64,000 nt of DNA. Origin: Cavenderia fasciculata. Taxonomy: Eukaryota; Evosea; Eumycetozoa; Acytosteliales; Cavenderiaceae. The stretch is taken from contig NW_004457736.1 of the NCBI RefSeq assembly GCF_000203815.1, forward strand, positions 806,001 to 870,000. The letters run 5' to 3'. The translations under genes were made by a program, and so were the position numbers. The number at the start of each line of letters is the position of its first letter. Position 1 is the first letter of the stretch. The notes beneath the pieces are model-generated. The model did no database searches. It saw only the letters and a list, made by a program, of their open reading frames with translations, and was not told where the DNA came from. Positions 1 through 12,539 of the stretch are shown piece after piece.

Positions 1-822
1 TAATGTAATGATTGGTATAGTAGTATGTAGTATGTATGAGATGCGACCGTTGGTTGAAGGTGAGGTGGTTAATCCGTCTTTTGTTGGAGGGTTGTGCAGT
101 TGTTGATTAGGCGGAACAAGAAAGAATGAAAAAGAATGAAAATATCTTATGCGGGGGTGTTTATTTGTTTGTTGGTTTGGTTGGTCAGGTGATATCTTCA
201 CAAAAAAGAATCTTTCTCTCTATTGTGGGGGTGGTATACCTATCTATCTGTTTCGAAAAGGTTGTGTGTGTGTGATGACCATGAATCACATTGATTGTGA
301 TTTTGATATGATGATACCGATGGGTTTCATAGTGACCCAACAATCCTTTAAACTAAACTGAATCTGAATCTTGTATTGGGTGCTAATAATTATTATTATT
401 ATTATTGAATAGAATCTATTTTAAACTAATTTAATCTTTAAATATTTAGATAATAATAATGGGTTATTCAATAATAATAGAGTTGACTTGATATCCTCTC
501 CCTCCCAACACAACAAAAATAAATTATTATTAGCATGATCTTTAAAAAAAAAAAAAGAAGGGTTGTTTCAAACAAAACCTTTATTAATCTATTTTTAAAA
601 AACTAAAAATATCTTTGTAAAATGACACCATGAAACGGCGTTTGGATACCATTAAAAAACTAAAAAACTAAAAAACTAAAAACCTAAAAAAAAAAAAAAA
701 AAAGGAAAAAAAAGAAATTAATATTAATTTTATAATCGATCCAAATGGAAATAAATAAATGTATTTTTGTAAAATATATATAAAGAAAAGTGACATCTTT
801 AAAAGATTATTTTATTATTATT
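1..822. other. Intergenic, AT-rich
   Basis: No convincing gene. The stretch holds T- and A-runs, a (TTA)n patch near 390-406 and short AAACTAAAA repeats around 650-690. A 70-codon open frame at 149-361 has a low-complexity Cys/Phe-rich translation and no splice or family support, so I do not call it. The last ~200 bases probably contain the 3' UTR of the transporter that ends at 823 on the minus strand. Confidence 0.6.
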
Positions 823-3065
823 TTATTGGTCATTTTCATCATCCAATTTATTAATATTAGGTTCTTCTTGTTGGGTTGGTTCATCGTCTTCTGGTTGTGG
901 TTTGGTTGAATTCGAACGATCTTGTATTTCGTTTACATATTGATCGATTTGTTTGTTGTTGTTGGTGGTTGGTGTTCCAACAGACATCATTTCTTTTTCC
1001 TTGAGGTGGAGTGATGCAGAGAGGTCACCATGGTTGTCTGAGCTACGGTTGGCAAGGGTGTTGAGTTCTTGCTCCTTTCCAAGATGACTACGCTTTTGTC
1101 CGTAAAAGACATAGATGAGTAGACCGATAAACAGCCAGACAACTAGACGCATCCAAGTACCCCAACTGAGCGAGATCATGAGATACATGTTGGCCCAAAT
1201 CGAGAGGATGGGAAGCAAAGGTACCCACGGACACTTGAACCCTGTTGGAATATTGGAAGGTACGAGGAAAAAGAGGACGGCACTTGAAAGTAGCATCAAC
1301 ACACCAAATACGATAATGACACTATAGTGGAGCGAGTATTGTACACCTGCCCCGGCGATTAGTCCAAATACAGCAATATACATGCATAGATACATAGGAC
1401 GTTGGAGAGCAACTGGGAAATCACGGACGATCCATTTTGCATTGGACTGACTCTTGTGGTCGATTGATGGATACCGCATGATAAGTACACACGTCGATAC
1501 TAGTGTGAAGGAGAGTAGTGTGCCAATAGACACCATATCAGCTAGGATATTAATATCTACAAACAGGGCAATAATGGCTGCACAGACACCTGTAAAGATG
1601 GTAGAGTAGAATGGTGTCTTGAAACGTGGGTGAATATGTGACATCCATTTGGGCAACAATCCATCGCGACTCAGCGAGTAGTAGAGACGAGGTTGTGACA
1701 ACAGACCTGATAATTGAGCGGTAGTGAGTCCCGCAAACGCACCAATACTCACTATAATCGATGCCCATTGCAAACCTTTACTGCTAAACGCCTGCGACAG
1801 CGGTGCACTGATATCCATCTCAGAGTAGGGTACCATCAACGTCAAGACGACGGCCACAAGCATGTACAGTATCGTTGAAATGCCGAGTGAGCCCAAAATA
1901 CCAATGGGAAGATCGCGTTGTGGGTTCTTGACCTCTTCGGCCACATTACACACACCGTCAAACCCAAGATAGGCAAAGAAAGTGATGGCAGCGGCGTTAA
2001 AGACACCGTTGGCACCGTATGGAGCAAATGGCTCCCAATTTTTAGTGTCGGCATAGACCGAGCCGGCAACAATCACAAATAATACAATGGCTATTTTAAT
2101 GACTACAAAGATCTTGTTGAAACGAGCCGATTCCTTCATACCAAATGCAACAATCACAGTCAACAAGATAACTGAAAAAAAGGCAATGATATCAACTGAA
2201 AATCCATTTCCAATGTCAAATGGTGCAAATGGGTGTGGTAGGTATCCTCCACCTGCCACAATAATTGAATTTAAATATCCACTCCATCCTCTTGCTACGG
2301 TTGCACTTGCAATCATATACTAAATATATTAAAATATATAAAAGATTGTTAGTTTTGGAAATGATATATATTTTGATTTTGATTTTGATTTTGAATTACC
2401 TCTAAAGTTAAATCCCAACCAATAATCCAAGCAACTAATTCACCAACTACAATATAAGAATAGGAATAAGTTGAACCTGAACATGGGACACGTGTAGCAA
2501 ATTCAGCATAACATAGTCCAGAGAGAGCACAAGCTATTCCAGAGACTGCATAACTTAGAATGACAGCTGGACCAGCTTTCTCTTTTGCAGCTACACCTGT
2601 CAATACAAAGATACCACTACCTATAATAGCACCAATACCAAATGCCAGTAAATCAAACACTGATAAACATTTTTTAAACTTTTTACTGTCTTGACCTTGA
2701 ATACGAGGTTCCGATGACACTTGACCTTCTTCATCTTCTTCGTCTACATTGGATGAACTACCCGACTCACTCGTCGACGATATCATAGACTCTTCCTTCA
2801 TGACACTATCTGCCATCTCTCGTTGAAGTTGTTCCAATGATTTCTTTCTTTTGGACAATTGTCCAAATGTATATATTCTATTTGTACATCTAGTTCCAAA
2901 ACTCATCTTTTCATTTGATAATGAAGATGACATTCCAGTATTTGTTGTATATGATGATGCAGTCATGGTGGAATTGGAATTATTTTTGGAAAATTGATAA
3001 TCTTCCTTTTCATAAGACGTTGGAGGTTTGCCTCCACCTCTCATTGGATTTTCGTCTGCAATCAT
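823..3065 (-). CDS. Cationic amino acid transporter (SLC7/CAT-like, APC superfamily)
   Basis: A multi-pass membrane permease of about 720 residues, expected to carry basic amino acids across the plasma or endolysosomal membrane. Two exons: 3065-2400 and 2319-823. The 80-base intron (donor GTAATT, acceptor TTTAG) joins WDLTLE to YMIASATVARGWSGY in phase 0, restoring the motif at the end of the third helix that is typical of CAT proteins. Other family marks are GIGAIIGSGIFVLTG in the first helix and NVAEEVKNPQRDLPIGI near the middle. About 110 N-terminal residues and about 80 C-terminal residues are polar, low-complexity and cytosolic. The intron carries a (CAAAAT)n repeat. The start is the first ATG after a purine-rich leader; the longer open frame upstream is Ser/Phe-rich UTR. 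Family assignment is firm; substrate is inferred. Confidence 0.9.
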
Positions 3066-5533
3066 TTTCTTTAGAAAAAGAAAAAATATTATTAGAAAAG
3101 GATGGAAATAGTTAGCAATAAGAGAGAGAGAGGAGGGATGAGAGAGAAAGAGAGAGAGGGAGAAGGAAAGGGATGAAATTATTTTATATTTATAAATAAT
3201 CAATGGTATGGTTGGTTGTTTATCATTACAATTGTGAGGTTTGGGTGGTTTGTAAAGATTTTCGTAAATATAAATAACAATTTGCAATGAAAAATAATAT
3301 TCTATTATAGATTTAGAGATATTTACATTTTATTAAAACTCCAACTGGAACAACACAATAATAAAAATACTAATAATAATAAGGGTAGTAATTAATTTAA
3401 TTATAATAAAATGATGGGGATGTTGTTATTCAACCACAATATTAAAATTGGATCCAATCTCTGACACTATTTTATATATTCAAAGTATTATTATTATTAT
3501 TATTTGTTCTCCTTGGTGCTTATCGGAATTGCAGTATTTTAAATAAATAATAAATCTTTTTTCTGGAATGGATATGGATATGGATGTGGAAGGGGGGAAA
3601 TAACCGTGGGTTATAAAATGATGAAATAATTATTTACTTGTTTATATATATGGATATGGATATGGATATTGATATTGATACTGATACTGCTATGAAGGGT
3701 TAACTCCCAATGCAATGATATAAATTATTTAAATAAATATTATTATTATTGTTTTTTAAACTATGGTGGAAATTAATAATATTCTATGAACCGGTCGATG
3801 TAATATTATCAATTTAAAAATTGATTTAAATAATAATATTTTAATTATTATTATTTCTTGTTTTTTTTGTTTAACAATTAAAAATTAATGGTTAATGGGA
3901 ATTATCATCATCATCATCATCATCATCACAATTGATTCATTCATTTAATTTCAATTATTATGATGATAGATAGAAATAGGTATGAAGAATAAAAAAGAGC
4001 TGGTTGGCTGGTTGGCTGGCTGGCTGGTTGGATGCCAAATATTTGGTTGTAGATTAATAATGTGTTGTGAAGAGAGAGTACCAAAAGAGTCAACCGGCTG
4101 ACACATATAATTATTTAACATTTAATCTTGATTCGTTCATCAAATACATCATAGTAGATGGCACTCCTACTACTATAGTATTAACAAAATTGTCTGTCTG
4201 ACTACTATTGTAAAATTCCATATGGTTGGTTGTGGTAGGGGTGAGAGCGGAGAATGTGTCAGCAACAGTAGTGTTGCTTGGTATTTCATCCACCCCTATA
4301 CCCATTGTGATGAATAAATAGATAAATCACGATCCTCTCTCTTCTTCTTTTGGAATTCCTACTACACACGAAATAGTATTGGTTTCAACCAGATAGATAT
4401 TCAATAAAATAAATAAATATCCAACAACCAACAGGTTGGGTGTGATGAATAGCGACGAATATGTCACATTGGAGGGAGGGAGTGAGTGTGTGTATTTATG
4501 TATGTCGGGTTAAATATGAATATCTGATTGTTTTCATCGTGTTGATATTATTATTATTATTATCCAAACAATGTCAGTCACCCCACCACCACCACCAACT
4601 ATGATCAGAATAGTATTTGAAAATGCATACATAGTTACTGGTTTGATGCTTTGACAAAAAAAATAAATGAGTTTCCAAAAATAGAAATAGATTCCCTATC
4701 CTGGATCATCATTCATTCATTCATTATTATTATCAAAAGTGGAAAATGGAGGATAACCAAATAATGAACAAGAAGGAAGGAAAGAAAGGAAAGGAAAAGG
4801 AGAGAAAGAAAGAGTAGAGTTTTATAGATTGATGTGATTATTATTGTAATAGAGACAGTAATAATTGATTGATACATACATATTTTCTATCCTTGTAATA
4901 TTTAGAGGAAGATGATGATGATGACGGTGGTGTATTGATACCGTCTTGATGAGTGACAGAGTTGTTGTTATTGTCGTCTTCATTTCTTCCATCATTATTA
5001 TAAAGTAATTGGTCACTCTCTATCAATGACTTTTTCATTGAGTTCATAATGAAAGTCTAGACTTTTTACTAATACTCCTTACTAAAAGGAGTTGACTTTG
5101 AGACTAACTACTGATTATATTATATTATTAAAAAGTCTATCTATCTACCTAGATAATTATCTGTCTGTCAACTGAGATAATGTTTCTATATTACTATTAT
5201 TATTATTATTATTACTGTGTATTTATAAACTAACTAACTTCACATAGATTTGTGAAGAGTAGTATGTATATATTTAAGTTATGTAACCTATTTTCATATT
5301 TAATGAACGACGATATCTTTTTCTAACGGAGATAGCAGCGGGTCGATTCACTTTAAATCAAATGGGTGGTGCTTTTAAAAAAATTAATTTAAAAATGAGT
5401 GTTTATTTTCTTCGGGGGTTTTGAAAATTTTTGGTTGAGAGTGTCGCCTCATAAAAGATCAATCGATTGGTAAAAGAATAATTAAAAATAAAGAAGACCA
5501 TAGAGAGAAATATGTTTTACAAATAAATAGATT
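3066..5533. other. Long intergenic region, simple repeats, no firm gene
   Basis: About 2.5 kb of AT-rich DNA with GA-rich tract (3120-3175), GGATAT/GATATT repeats (3565-3685), (CAT)n near 3905-3930, GGCTGGTT repeats (4000-4030), CATT repeats (4710-4725) and (TTA)n patches. Two short minus-strand open frames, 5047-4841 (68 residues, Asn/Ser-rich) and 4305-4111 (64 residues), could be exons of a small dictyostelid gene: the first has a GTATGT donor after residue ~56. I found no convincing acceptor linking them and no family match, so they stay unannotated. Confidence 0.5.
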
Positions 5534-6430
5534 ATGAGCAGAAGAAAAAATATTATCAAAAAGAAAAAGGAAGATGCTCACAAAAGAAGGGAAGCTATCA
5601 TAAAGGAAAGAAGAGAAGCTGCTATCAAGTTGCAAAAGTCCCCAAACACATCTTTGACAGTTGATGATTTGACAAACTTACCATCTTCATCACCCAACAC
5701 ATCTTCACCACGCAACCCAAAAGGTAAAAGAAATCAAAGAATGAAACATGACAGCATTCGAATCCGCGAGTTGGATGTAGTGAAGAAGATCACAATAGAG
5801 GCGGATAAAAGAAATGCTGATCTCCAACAGATTAGCGATACCCGAACACCAACCGTGTTTATTCCCGGGCTCATCAATATTTCATCCATTATACCATCTC
5901 TTGGGTAGGTTAAATATATTTATATATAAGATATGTATCTATTAATTATAAATCAATGTATTAACTTTTATTATTATTCCTATTATTTATTCATTTTAAT
6001 AGATTTGATATTCAATTCATGTTTACAAGAGAACAGAACATGCTCAAAACCTTTTGAAATGTTTAGGTTTAAAAAATGCCAATGTCGAAAAAGATCACGA
6101 GGGTAACCCAAGCTATGCCATCGCCACTCTCTTCCCAGGCTTGTACAAATACGATCCAAGGCTTTTCACAAACACCAAGAGGGTGTATCTTCCGGCGGAA
6201 CCACCCCTCCCACTGATGTTGAAAAACAAAAGGATGAGGAAAGGAGGAAAACAAACTTGACAATAGATTTGCAAGCGTAAGTATTTCAATATTTATTACA
6301 TATTCAAGTGTATGTATACATTTTATAATATTTGTTTTATTTTATTATTAAATAATTATTAATTCATTATTTTTTTATTTATATATTTATATATAGTCAA
6401 TGTCCTTAACCCTCAAACATTCCAATCTAG
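5534..6430 (+). pseudogene. Unassigned dictyostelid-type gene, broken downstream of exon 1
   Basis: I do not recognise the family. Exon 1 (5534-5904) starts MSRRKNIIKKKK, is very basic and coiled-coil-like for ~35 residues, then Ser/Pro/Asn-rich, then a helical stretch (IRIRELDVVKKITIEADK). It ends at a GTAGGT donor, with a typical TTTTAATAG acceptor at 6002. Beyond that acceptor coding character persists (LLKCLGLKNANVEKD near 6048-6092; TPPTDVEKQKDEERRK near 6205-6252) but in different frames, so at least two shifts separate the pieces. A further possible exon follows an acceptor near 6397 (NVLNPQTFQSRLDYYEK). Read together this is a decayed gene, or one with undetected introns. It shares its middle segment with a nearby inverted copy. 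Confidence 0.4.
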
Positions 6431-6598
6431 GCTGGACTATTATGAAAAGTATATCCGCCTCTATTGTGATCTTCTTCAGTTCATCCAACTCGCGGATTCG
6501 AATGCTGTCATGTTTCATTCTTTGATTTCTTTTACCTTTTGGGTTGCGTGGTGAAGATGTGTTGGGTGATGAAGATGGTAAGTTTGTCAAATCATCAA
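5661..6598. repeat. 147-bp near-perfect inverted repeat with 644-bp spacer
   Basis: Bases 5661-5807 are repeated in reverse complement at 6452-6598 with only two mismatches seen (within the GATGTAGTG segment of the left arm). The left arm is coding sequence of the gene starting at 5534; the right arm therefore shows the same protein segment on the minus strand. Both ends of the match are abrupt. A transcript crossing both arms could fold into a 147-bp hairpin. The near-identity implies a recent inverted duplication or ongoing conversion. Confidence 0.9.
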
Positions 6599-7034
6599 CA
6601 CAATTTGGGCTCTTACAGGTACGATTATATTTATTTATTTCATTTTTTGAGTCATACTAACTCTCATTAAAACCTCATCTTTTTTTTTCAAATCTCTTTT
6701 GTAAAAATTTTTTCTCCTCATTTTGAAATAAAGGCTCAAATTGAACTTTGTCGGAGACACAAATTCTTCATAATACTTGTAATTAATTCTAAAGAAGAAC
6801 AATTAGTATGTAACATAGTTTATATGTATATGTAAATGAATGAAGTGTTAATGATTAACTAAAGAAGAAAGTAATTATTGACAGGTGTAAGCACAAGTTT
6901 CGATAGCTAGATTTCTCATTTTCTTCTCTCATTTTAAATTATTGCAAAAAGCTGCAAGAAGAGTTTGTCAGAATCAAAACATTCATTCATTCGAGAGAGA
7001 TAAATAGATAGATAGATAGGAAGATTAAAGATAG
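6599..7034. other. Intergenic, AT-rich
   Basis: Nothing recognisable. It contains a T-run, the word TTTTCTTCTCTCATTTTAAATTATTGC near 6915-6945, a GATA run just before the next start codon, and presumably the promoter and 5' UTR of the gene at 7035. Confidence 0.5.
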
Positions 7035-9445
7035 ATGAATAACAGTCCAAATGATGAATTTATTAGATTATTGATAAAGTTGGACCATGATGCATGTGAT
7101 AAAGATAATGGGATTCTAGAATCACAATATACATATATAAGGTTATTGGAAAAACAACCTAGTCAAGTACTCGAATGGATGTTAGATATCATTATTAATG
7201 GTGTCTCAAAGGTATTATACTATACTTATACTCTATTTATATATATATTATATTGTTAACATATTTGATTGATTAATTTATTATTTTAAAGAGTATCTAT
7301 CTAGATGATATGACATATGATCCAAAACAGTTACAATATAATTTGATTTGGAGAATGAGCAATGTATCAATCATCATTGAAGCGAAAAGAAGTGTATTGA
7401 GACTAAAAGGATTATATTCATCCAATTCATTGTATCATTCTGACAATGTCGTTACTCGATGGTTTAGACAACAGTTGATTACAAGTATACCAATATTATG
7501 TCAACAACGGTATATATTGATTGAATCCCTTTGTTATACCATTGAAAATATATCAACCTTTATCTATAAAGATGGTATGAAATCAAATCAAAAGAAAGAA
7601 GAAATGGTGTATAAATACTTACTCATTATTTGTTTTATTTATTTTAGGAGGAGAATGGAATGAATTGATAGAATATTTTAATAATGCATATATGATTGAA
7701 AGGGATGAAGTTAGAGAACAAGTTTATACAGCAATTGGTAGAATCAATAGGAAATGGAACAACAAGATTGAGATGAGTGGAATCTTGGAACATGTGTTGG
7801 ATGAGAAACAAGAGTCTATTTGTAATTGTGTGTTGGTGCTACTAGACTATTCAAAATACATTACACTATTGTGCGATATATTAGTCGCACGAGAACAAAA
7901 ATACAGAAACGACCAACCAGACGATGGCACAAAGATCAAAAGGGTAATGAAAGCTTGTTTGGTAATTGCTGAAACAATCTTTAGGTCTGATAATCTCACC
8001 ATGCAAGCTCACCCCGATAAAGTATTAACAGTGATTGAAATTGTATTGAAATCGACCCAGTTTAAAGACCAACAAAATATTTTTAAATATTATGTAAAAG
8101 CATTACAATATCTTTTAAATAATAATCAATTTAATAATGTATGTAAAGTAAAAGATCAATTCAATCCAATTCAATTGACCAACCCTAACAACACCTATTA
8201 TATATATAGTATCATTCAAGATGTATTCCAATATGTATAGATTTATTAAAAAGAAAGGAGTTGGATGGGTTGACAGGGTCAACTAGAACACGTATGGATG
8301 CAATGACACTATTATCACAGTTTGGATTGGCGTGTGGAAAGAAAGTATTCTTTAAAGATTACTTTTATCCGTTGATGGTGTATATGACCAAGAAAACGAG
8401 GAACACTCTTCTCAGTCCATTCTTTAACGAGTGTAGTCATTTTTGTCAGATTGTTGGTCAAGACTTTACCATTTATTTGCCATTCATCATGAAGCATATT
8501 AGAACCGTTTTGTTTAATGCAGAGGATGATGGCTGGGAGTACAATCGATTCACAGAAACTTCTCTTCAAATATTAGTTCAATCTGGTCCTATATTGGGTG
8601 TACACCTTTTCCCTTATTTTGCCGCAACTGGTAGTGGTAGTGGTTTGGTTCAACCTATATGTAAATTAGTGACTGGTGATAGTTTAGATGTGCTACCTGT
8701 TGTATTACAGGTGTACATTGAAAAGATGGGACTTGGTCATCAAGAGACACGAGATGTATTTGATATGGTTTATGCAGCGGCAATCAAACAGGTTAGACAA
8801 TGTCCATTCATCGATACACAATTTGAAAATATTAAAACACTCGATCGATTGGTAGAATTAAATGGTAGAAACTATATGACACCGAGTCAAATCAAAGATG
8901 CCTATTCAATCTTTACCAAAACATTTTCAACTACTCTTGACAAATCATTGGAATTCAACAAAGAAAATGTTAAAAACTATTCTCTACCTTGTTTTAGATC
9001 TGTCAATTTATTAATCAAAGTTTTCCAATTAAATAATCAAAATAATAATAATCAAAATAATAATATTGAACTATCAATTGAAGAAATAGAGATTTTATTA
9101 AAAATTGGACAAGAGACATCATTGTGGAGTCAATTGGTTATACCTTTTAGAGTAGTTTTGGCAATAATATTACAAACAAACACTCTCAATAATATCGATA
9201 CATCCTCACTTTATCACAAACAACAATCAGATGATTGTTTAAAATCATTTCATTCAAGTGTCATGGAAATGCGAGATACTTTGGTGTATGGGTCTATTGT
9301 CAAGGACCAAGTTGAATGTGTACTAGATTGCTACAATTGGTATATCAACCATACAGCACCGTGGATGGATCAAACGTACGATCAATTTGAAACAGCCACC
9401 AATTCACTATTAAATATTAAAAGACTATTAGAATTTGATGAATAA
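7035..9445 (+). CDS. HEAT-repeat-like protein, possibly divergent importin-beta (IPO5-like)
   Basis: Four exons: 7035-7211, 7292-7574, 7648-8142 and 8241-9445, giving 719 residues. The third intron (donor GTAAAG at 8143, acceptor TATAG at 8240) is needed to keep the frame and gives an in-phase Tyr codon. The protein is almost entirely amphipathic helices in pairs. The segment GGEWNELIEYF (after the second intron) resembles the N-terminal HEAT repeats of importin-5/Kap121, where GxWPEL(L/I)xFL is typical, and LPFIMKHIRTVLFN resembles later repeats. This suggests a nuclear-transport-type solenoid, but it is shorter than canonical importin-beta proteins (~1100 residues) and strongly diverged. 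A poly-Asn stretch lies near residue 570. Gene structure is firm; function is a weak inference. Confidence 0.65.
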
Positions 9446-9585
9446 ATAATTACTGTTAATAAATGTCTGATTCAATGAAAAAATCAATATAATAATATTA
9501 ATTAATATATTAATTAATAATTACCTAATTTGTCTTCTCGGTTTTTTGGCATTCGTCTTTTCATTCTGCTGATTTATATATTTAG

Positions 9586-10681
9586 ATGATGAATCAACAA
9601 TTAGCTATAGTTGGTAATATACATAAACGATTCAATACATTCAATAATGTGTGTCCGATATGTGGAGTATCGTACAAGAATAGAAAGGCGATGTTTACTG
9701 CGCACTTGGTGCATTGTTCATACACTCTCATCAAGGAAATGAATCAAGAGAGTTTGTTGATGCAACTGATCAACCAAGATAATTCATCATCGGCATCGTC
9801 ATCATCGTCATCATCAACAGACATATATCTACAAAAGAAAAGAAAAAGAGATCAAGATGATAATCAAGAAAATATGGAACAAGAAGATGAAGATGAAGAG
9901 TCAAATGATCGAGCAGTTGTAAAAGTACCCTATAATCATGATGATGATGATGATGATGATGAAAATGATCAAATGACAATTGAATACTTTGAATCTAGAA
10001 TGAATGCACAACATTGTCTTGGAGTGTATTGCAAAAAAGATATGTCATTAGAAACAGATCATCATTTATCTATTTCAGTTGGTTGTATGTATTCATCCAT
10101 CTAGTGTCTTTGTTTAGTTTATTAAATATTAATGGTTTATTTAATTTAAATTTAAAGCACAAGTATTTGGACTTTGTACAATTGGAACACATGGACATGG
10201 AAAAGAAAAGGAAACATTGATGGCAATAGAAAATTTGGTGGAATGGGCGATTGAAGATTGGGATGCTTCTGGTGGTTCCCAAGTAACAGTTACATGTGGA
10301 GAAGGGTTGCCTACTGTAGTAGTAGCTGGTGTAAACAAAGAGCTATGTTGTAAGAAGACTTCAAAATGTGTACCCATCACAATTCACTTTCCAATACTTG
10401 GTAAAGAATATCAAGGTCATTCATTCAATATTCGATTCTGTCAACCGAAATGTCTAATAACTGCAATACAAGATACAAAAACAATGCTTAAATGGCGTTC
10501 AATGTTGGATGATAAACTTGAATTAGATGATGAAAATAATAATAATCAAAATAATAATAATAATAATGAACTAATCATTTCCAACAATTGCAAGAAGAAA
10601 AAAGGAAGAGGAAGACCAAAAGGTGCAAAAGATAAAACTAAACGTAAATCCAAGTTACAAGAGCAAGATGGAGTAGAATAG
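9586..10681 (+). CDS. Zinc-finger and AT-hook protein, function unknown
   Basis: Two exons: 9586-10084 and 10158-10681, split by a 73-base intron (GTATGT...AAAG) in phase 1; 340 residues. Near residue 23 a single finger is visible (CPIC, 16 residues, HLVHC), a C2H2/C2HC-like spacing. It is followed by a Ser run and an acidic block with seven Asp in a row. The second exon encodes a compact Cys-containing domain (LCTIGTHGHGKEKETL onward) I cannot assign. The C-terminus is basic with KKGRGRPKGAKDK, whose GRGRPKG core is a classic AT-hook minor-groove binder. Probably a nuclear DNA-binding protein. The stop lies 103 bases from the convergent Bud32 gene. Confidence 0.7.
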
Positions 10682-10784
10682 AATAGAATAGAATAGAATA
10701 AACTCTTCTTCAAAGATGTGTATATAAATGTATATATATATATAAATGTGTACACATTTATTATTATTATTAATATTATTAATA

Positions 10785-11805
10785 TTATCCAAAAGCCAAT
10801 TTCTTTCTTCCACGAAGTCTAACTTGATCTAATTTGGCAACGATATTCTTGGCCTTGGGAGATGAGCTTTCATAACCTTCCATCACCTTTTTAAATAATG
10901 GTTCTGAATTTGGATGAGTTGAAATGAATGCACGTTCCAAAACATATAGATCTACAGCTCTATCTTCTACCAATGTACTACTATAACTTAACCCAAAATC
11001 AATAAATATAATTGATTTCTCATCTTTTAATTGAAGGTCACTATTATCATTATTAATATTATTTCGATTATTATTATTTTGATTATTATTATTATTATTA
11101 TTTACAGATGTGGAAGATGATTTTAATAACATATTTGAAGTTGTTAAATCACCATGAATAATATCAATATTATGCATTCTACCAATACATAGACCAATAT
11201 CAAAACATAATGTTTCAATTTCTTTTTGTTTGTCAGGTGTCATTTCAATGATGACGGTTGGTGTACCCGATGGATTATTAGTTGGTGGTGAATGATTGTA
11301 TAGGTGTTGTTTAATAGTGATACCATCAATGTATTCCATATAGATTCGGTTGTTGAGTGTATCTGTAAGATAGAGACATGGTACACTGATCCCATTCTTT
11401 CTGCATCGATTGATTGCTCTAACCTCCATCAATATTCTCTTGTTTGCAATCTTGGCATCCAGTAATGGATGTCTGTACTTCTTTTCAAATCTCTCTTTTA
11501 CAATACAATCTAATCCATTCAACATATATCTAAATGTTCTCTATTATAAACAAATAAACAAACAAATAAATAAATAAATAGAATGATCAATCCAATCAGT
11601 CAGTCAGTCAGTATAATGTACATTATACTATCTCACGAATATTCGTATGTATACATACAGCTTCAGCACCCTGTGATAATAGAACAGCACCGATATCGTG
11701 TAAATCGCTGACATGTTGTTCACGAAGCATTGATGGTGTTGGTGTTGGTGTTGGTGTTGGTATACTTGTACTTGTACTAATAGTAGACTCTGTTGTGTCT
11801 GCCAT
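10785..11805 (-). CDS. bud32: Bud32/PRPK-type kinase of the KEOPS complex
   Basis: Atypical small serine kinase/ATPase that works with Kae1 in KEOPS to make the t6A modification of tRNA. Exons 11805-11659 and 11540-10785 give 300 residues; the 118-base intron joins LLSQGAEA to RTFRYMLNG in phase 0, matching the family's glycine-poor nucleotide loop (QGAEA). Family signatures: KERFEKKYRHPLLD, IHGDLTTSNML (catalytic loop), FIDFGLS (metal-binding DFG), VDLYVLERAF, and the C-terminal VRLRGRKK tail. Human PRPK is ~253 residues; the excess here is a Thr/Pro-rich N-terminus and an Asn-rich insert (~35 residues) placed between the catalytic loop and DFG. Head to head with the TPR gene at 12540. Confidence 0.95.
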
Positions 11806-12539
11806 GATTATAATATCTAATATTCGTGTTGTTCAGATCTCGTGTACACGATAATGAATGAATGAATGAATGAAAGTGTATCATAGTTACAGGGTTTTGT
11901 GCTTGTTGCCCAGAGCCATTTGCGAAGTTCCCTCCCACAGAACCCATTTTTTGTGAAAATTTTGAAGCTTCATCCACCTCTCACCCCCCCTCTGCTTGTC
12001 TCTAGTATCTTTCAACTTTATTCATTACTACTATTCACACAACATATACATATATATATACATATTCATCTATCTGAATCATCATCATCATCATCCATCA
12101 AAAGAGTTCAGGCAGTTTGAACAGCACAGAGACTCGAGTTTGATTGATTGCTAGGATAGATGATCAACAACCAATATTAATATTAACCAACAACAACAAC
12201 AACAACAACAAGACAAGACAACAAGACATTGACATTGATCGATCAATAGAAAGAAAGAGAGAGAAGAGAGGTTGTAGTGAGGGATAGAGAGAGAGAGAGA
12301 GAGAGGAAAGAAAGAAGATATATAATCAATTCTCCCTCTAATCATCAATCATCAATCATCATCATCAAGCCAACAACAATATATTTCGAAACAACTTTAT
12401 AGACAATCTTCTTTCTCCTTCTTTATCTTTATCTTCTTCTTCATCTTCATCTTTGGTTGTGACCAATCATTCATTCATTCATTTATAATCACAGAACAGA
12501 GACACGATCCGTGTGTGTACAATATATAATAGATAGAGA
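11806..12539. promoter_or_regulatory. Divergent intergenic region between Bud32 and the TPR gene
   Basis: 734 bases that must contain both promoters. They hold CATT repeats (11850-11870), (ATC)n, (CAA)n at ~12190-12210 and a GA-run at 12285-12310. A short minus-strand open frame at 11977-11777 encodes MGSVGGNFANGSGQQ and ends near a GTAACT donor, but no downstream exon fits. No specific binding site can be named. Confidence 0.4.

Noticed and set aside
149-361. 70-codon plus-strand open frame
   Set aside because: Low-complexity translation, no splice sites, no family signal and no conserved context.
11777-11977. Minus-strand peptide MGSVGGNFANGSGQQ ending near a GTAACT donor
   Set aside because: Protein-like, but no acceptor restores a frame into Bud32 or any other exon, and an in-frame stop lies just upstream.
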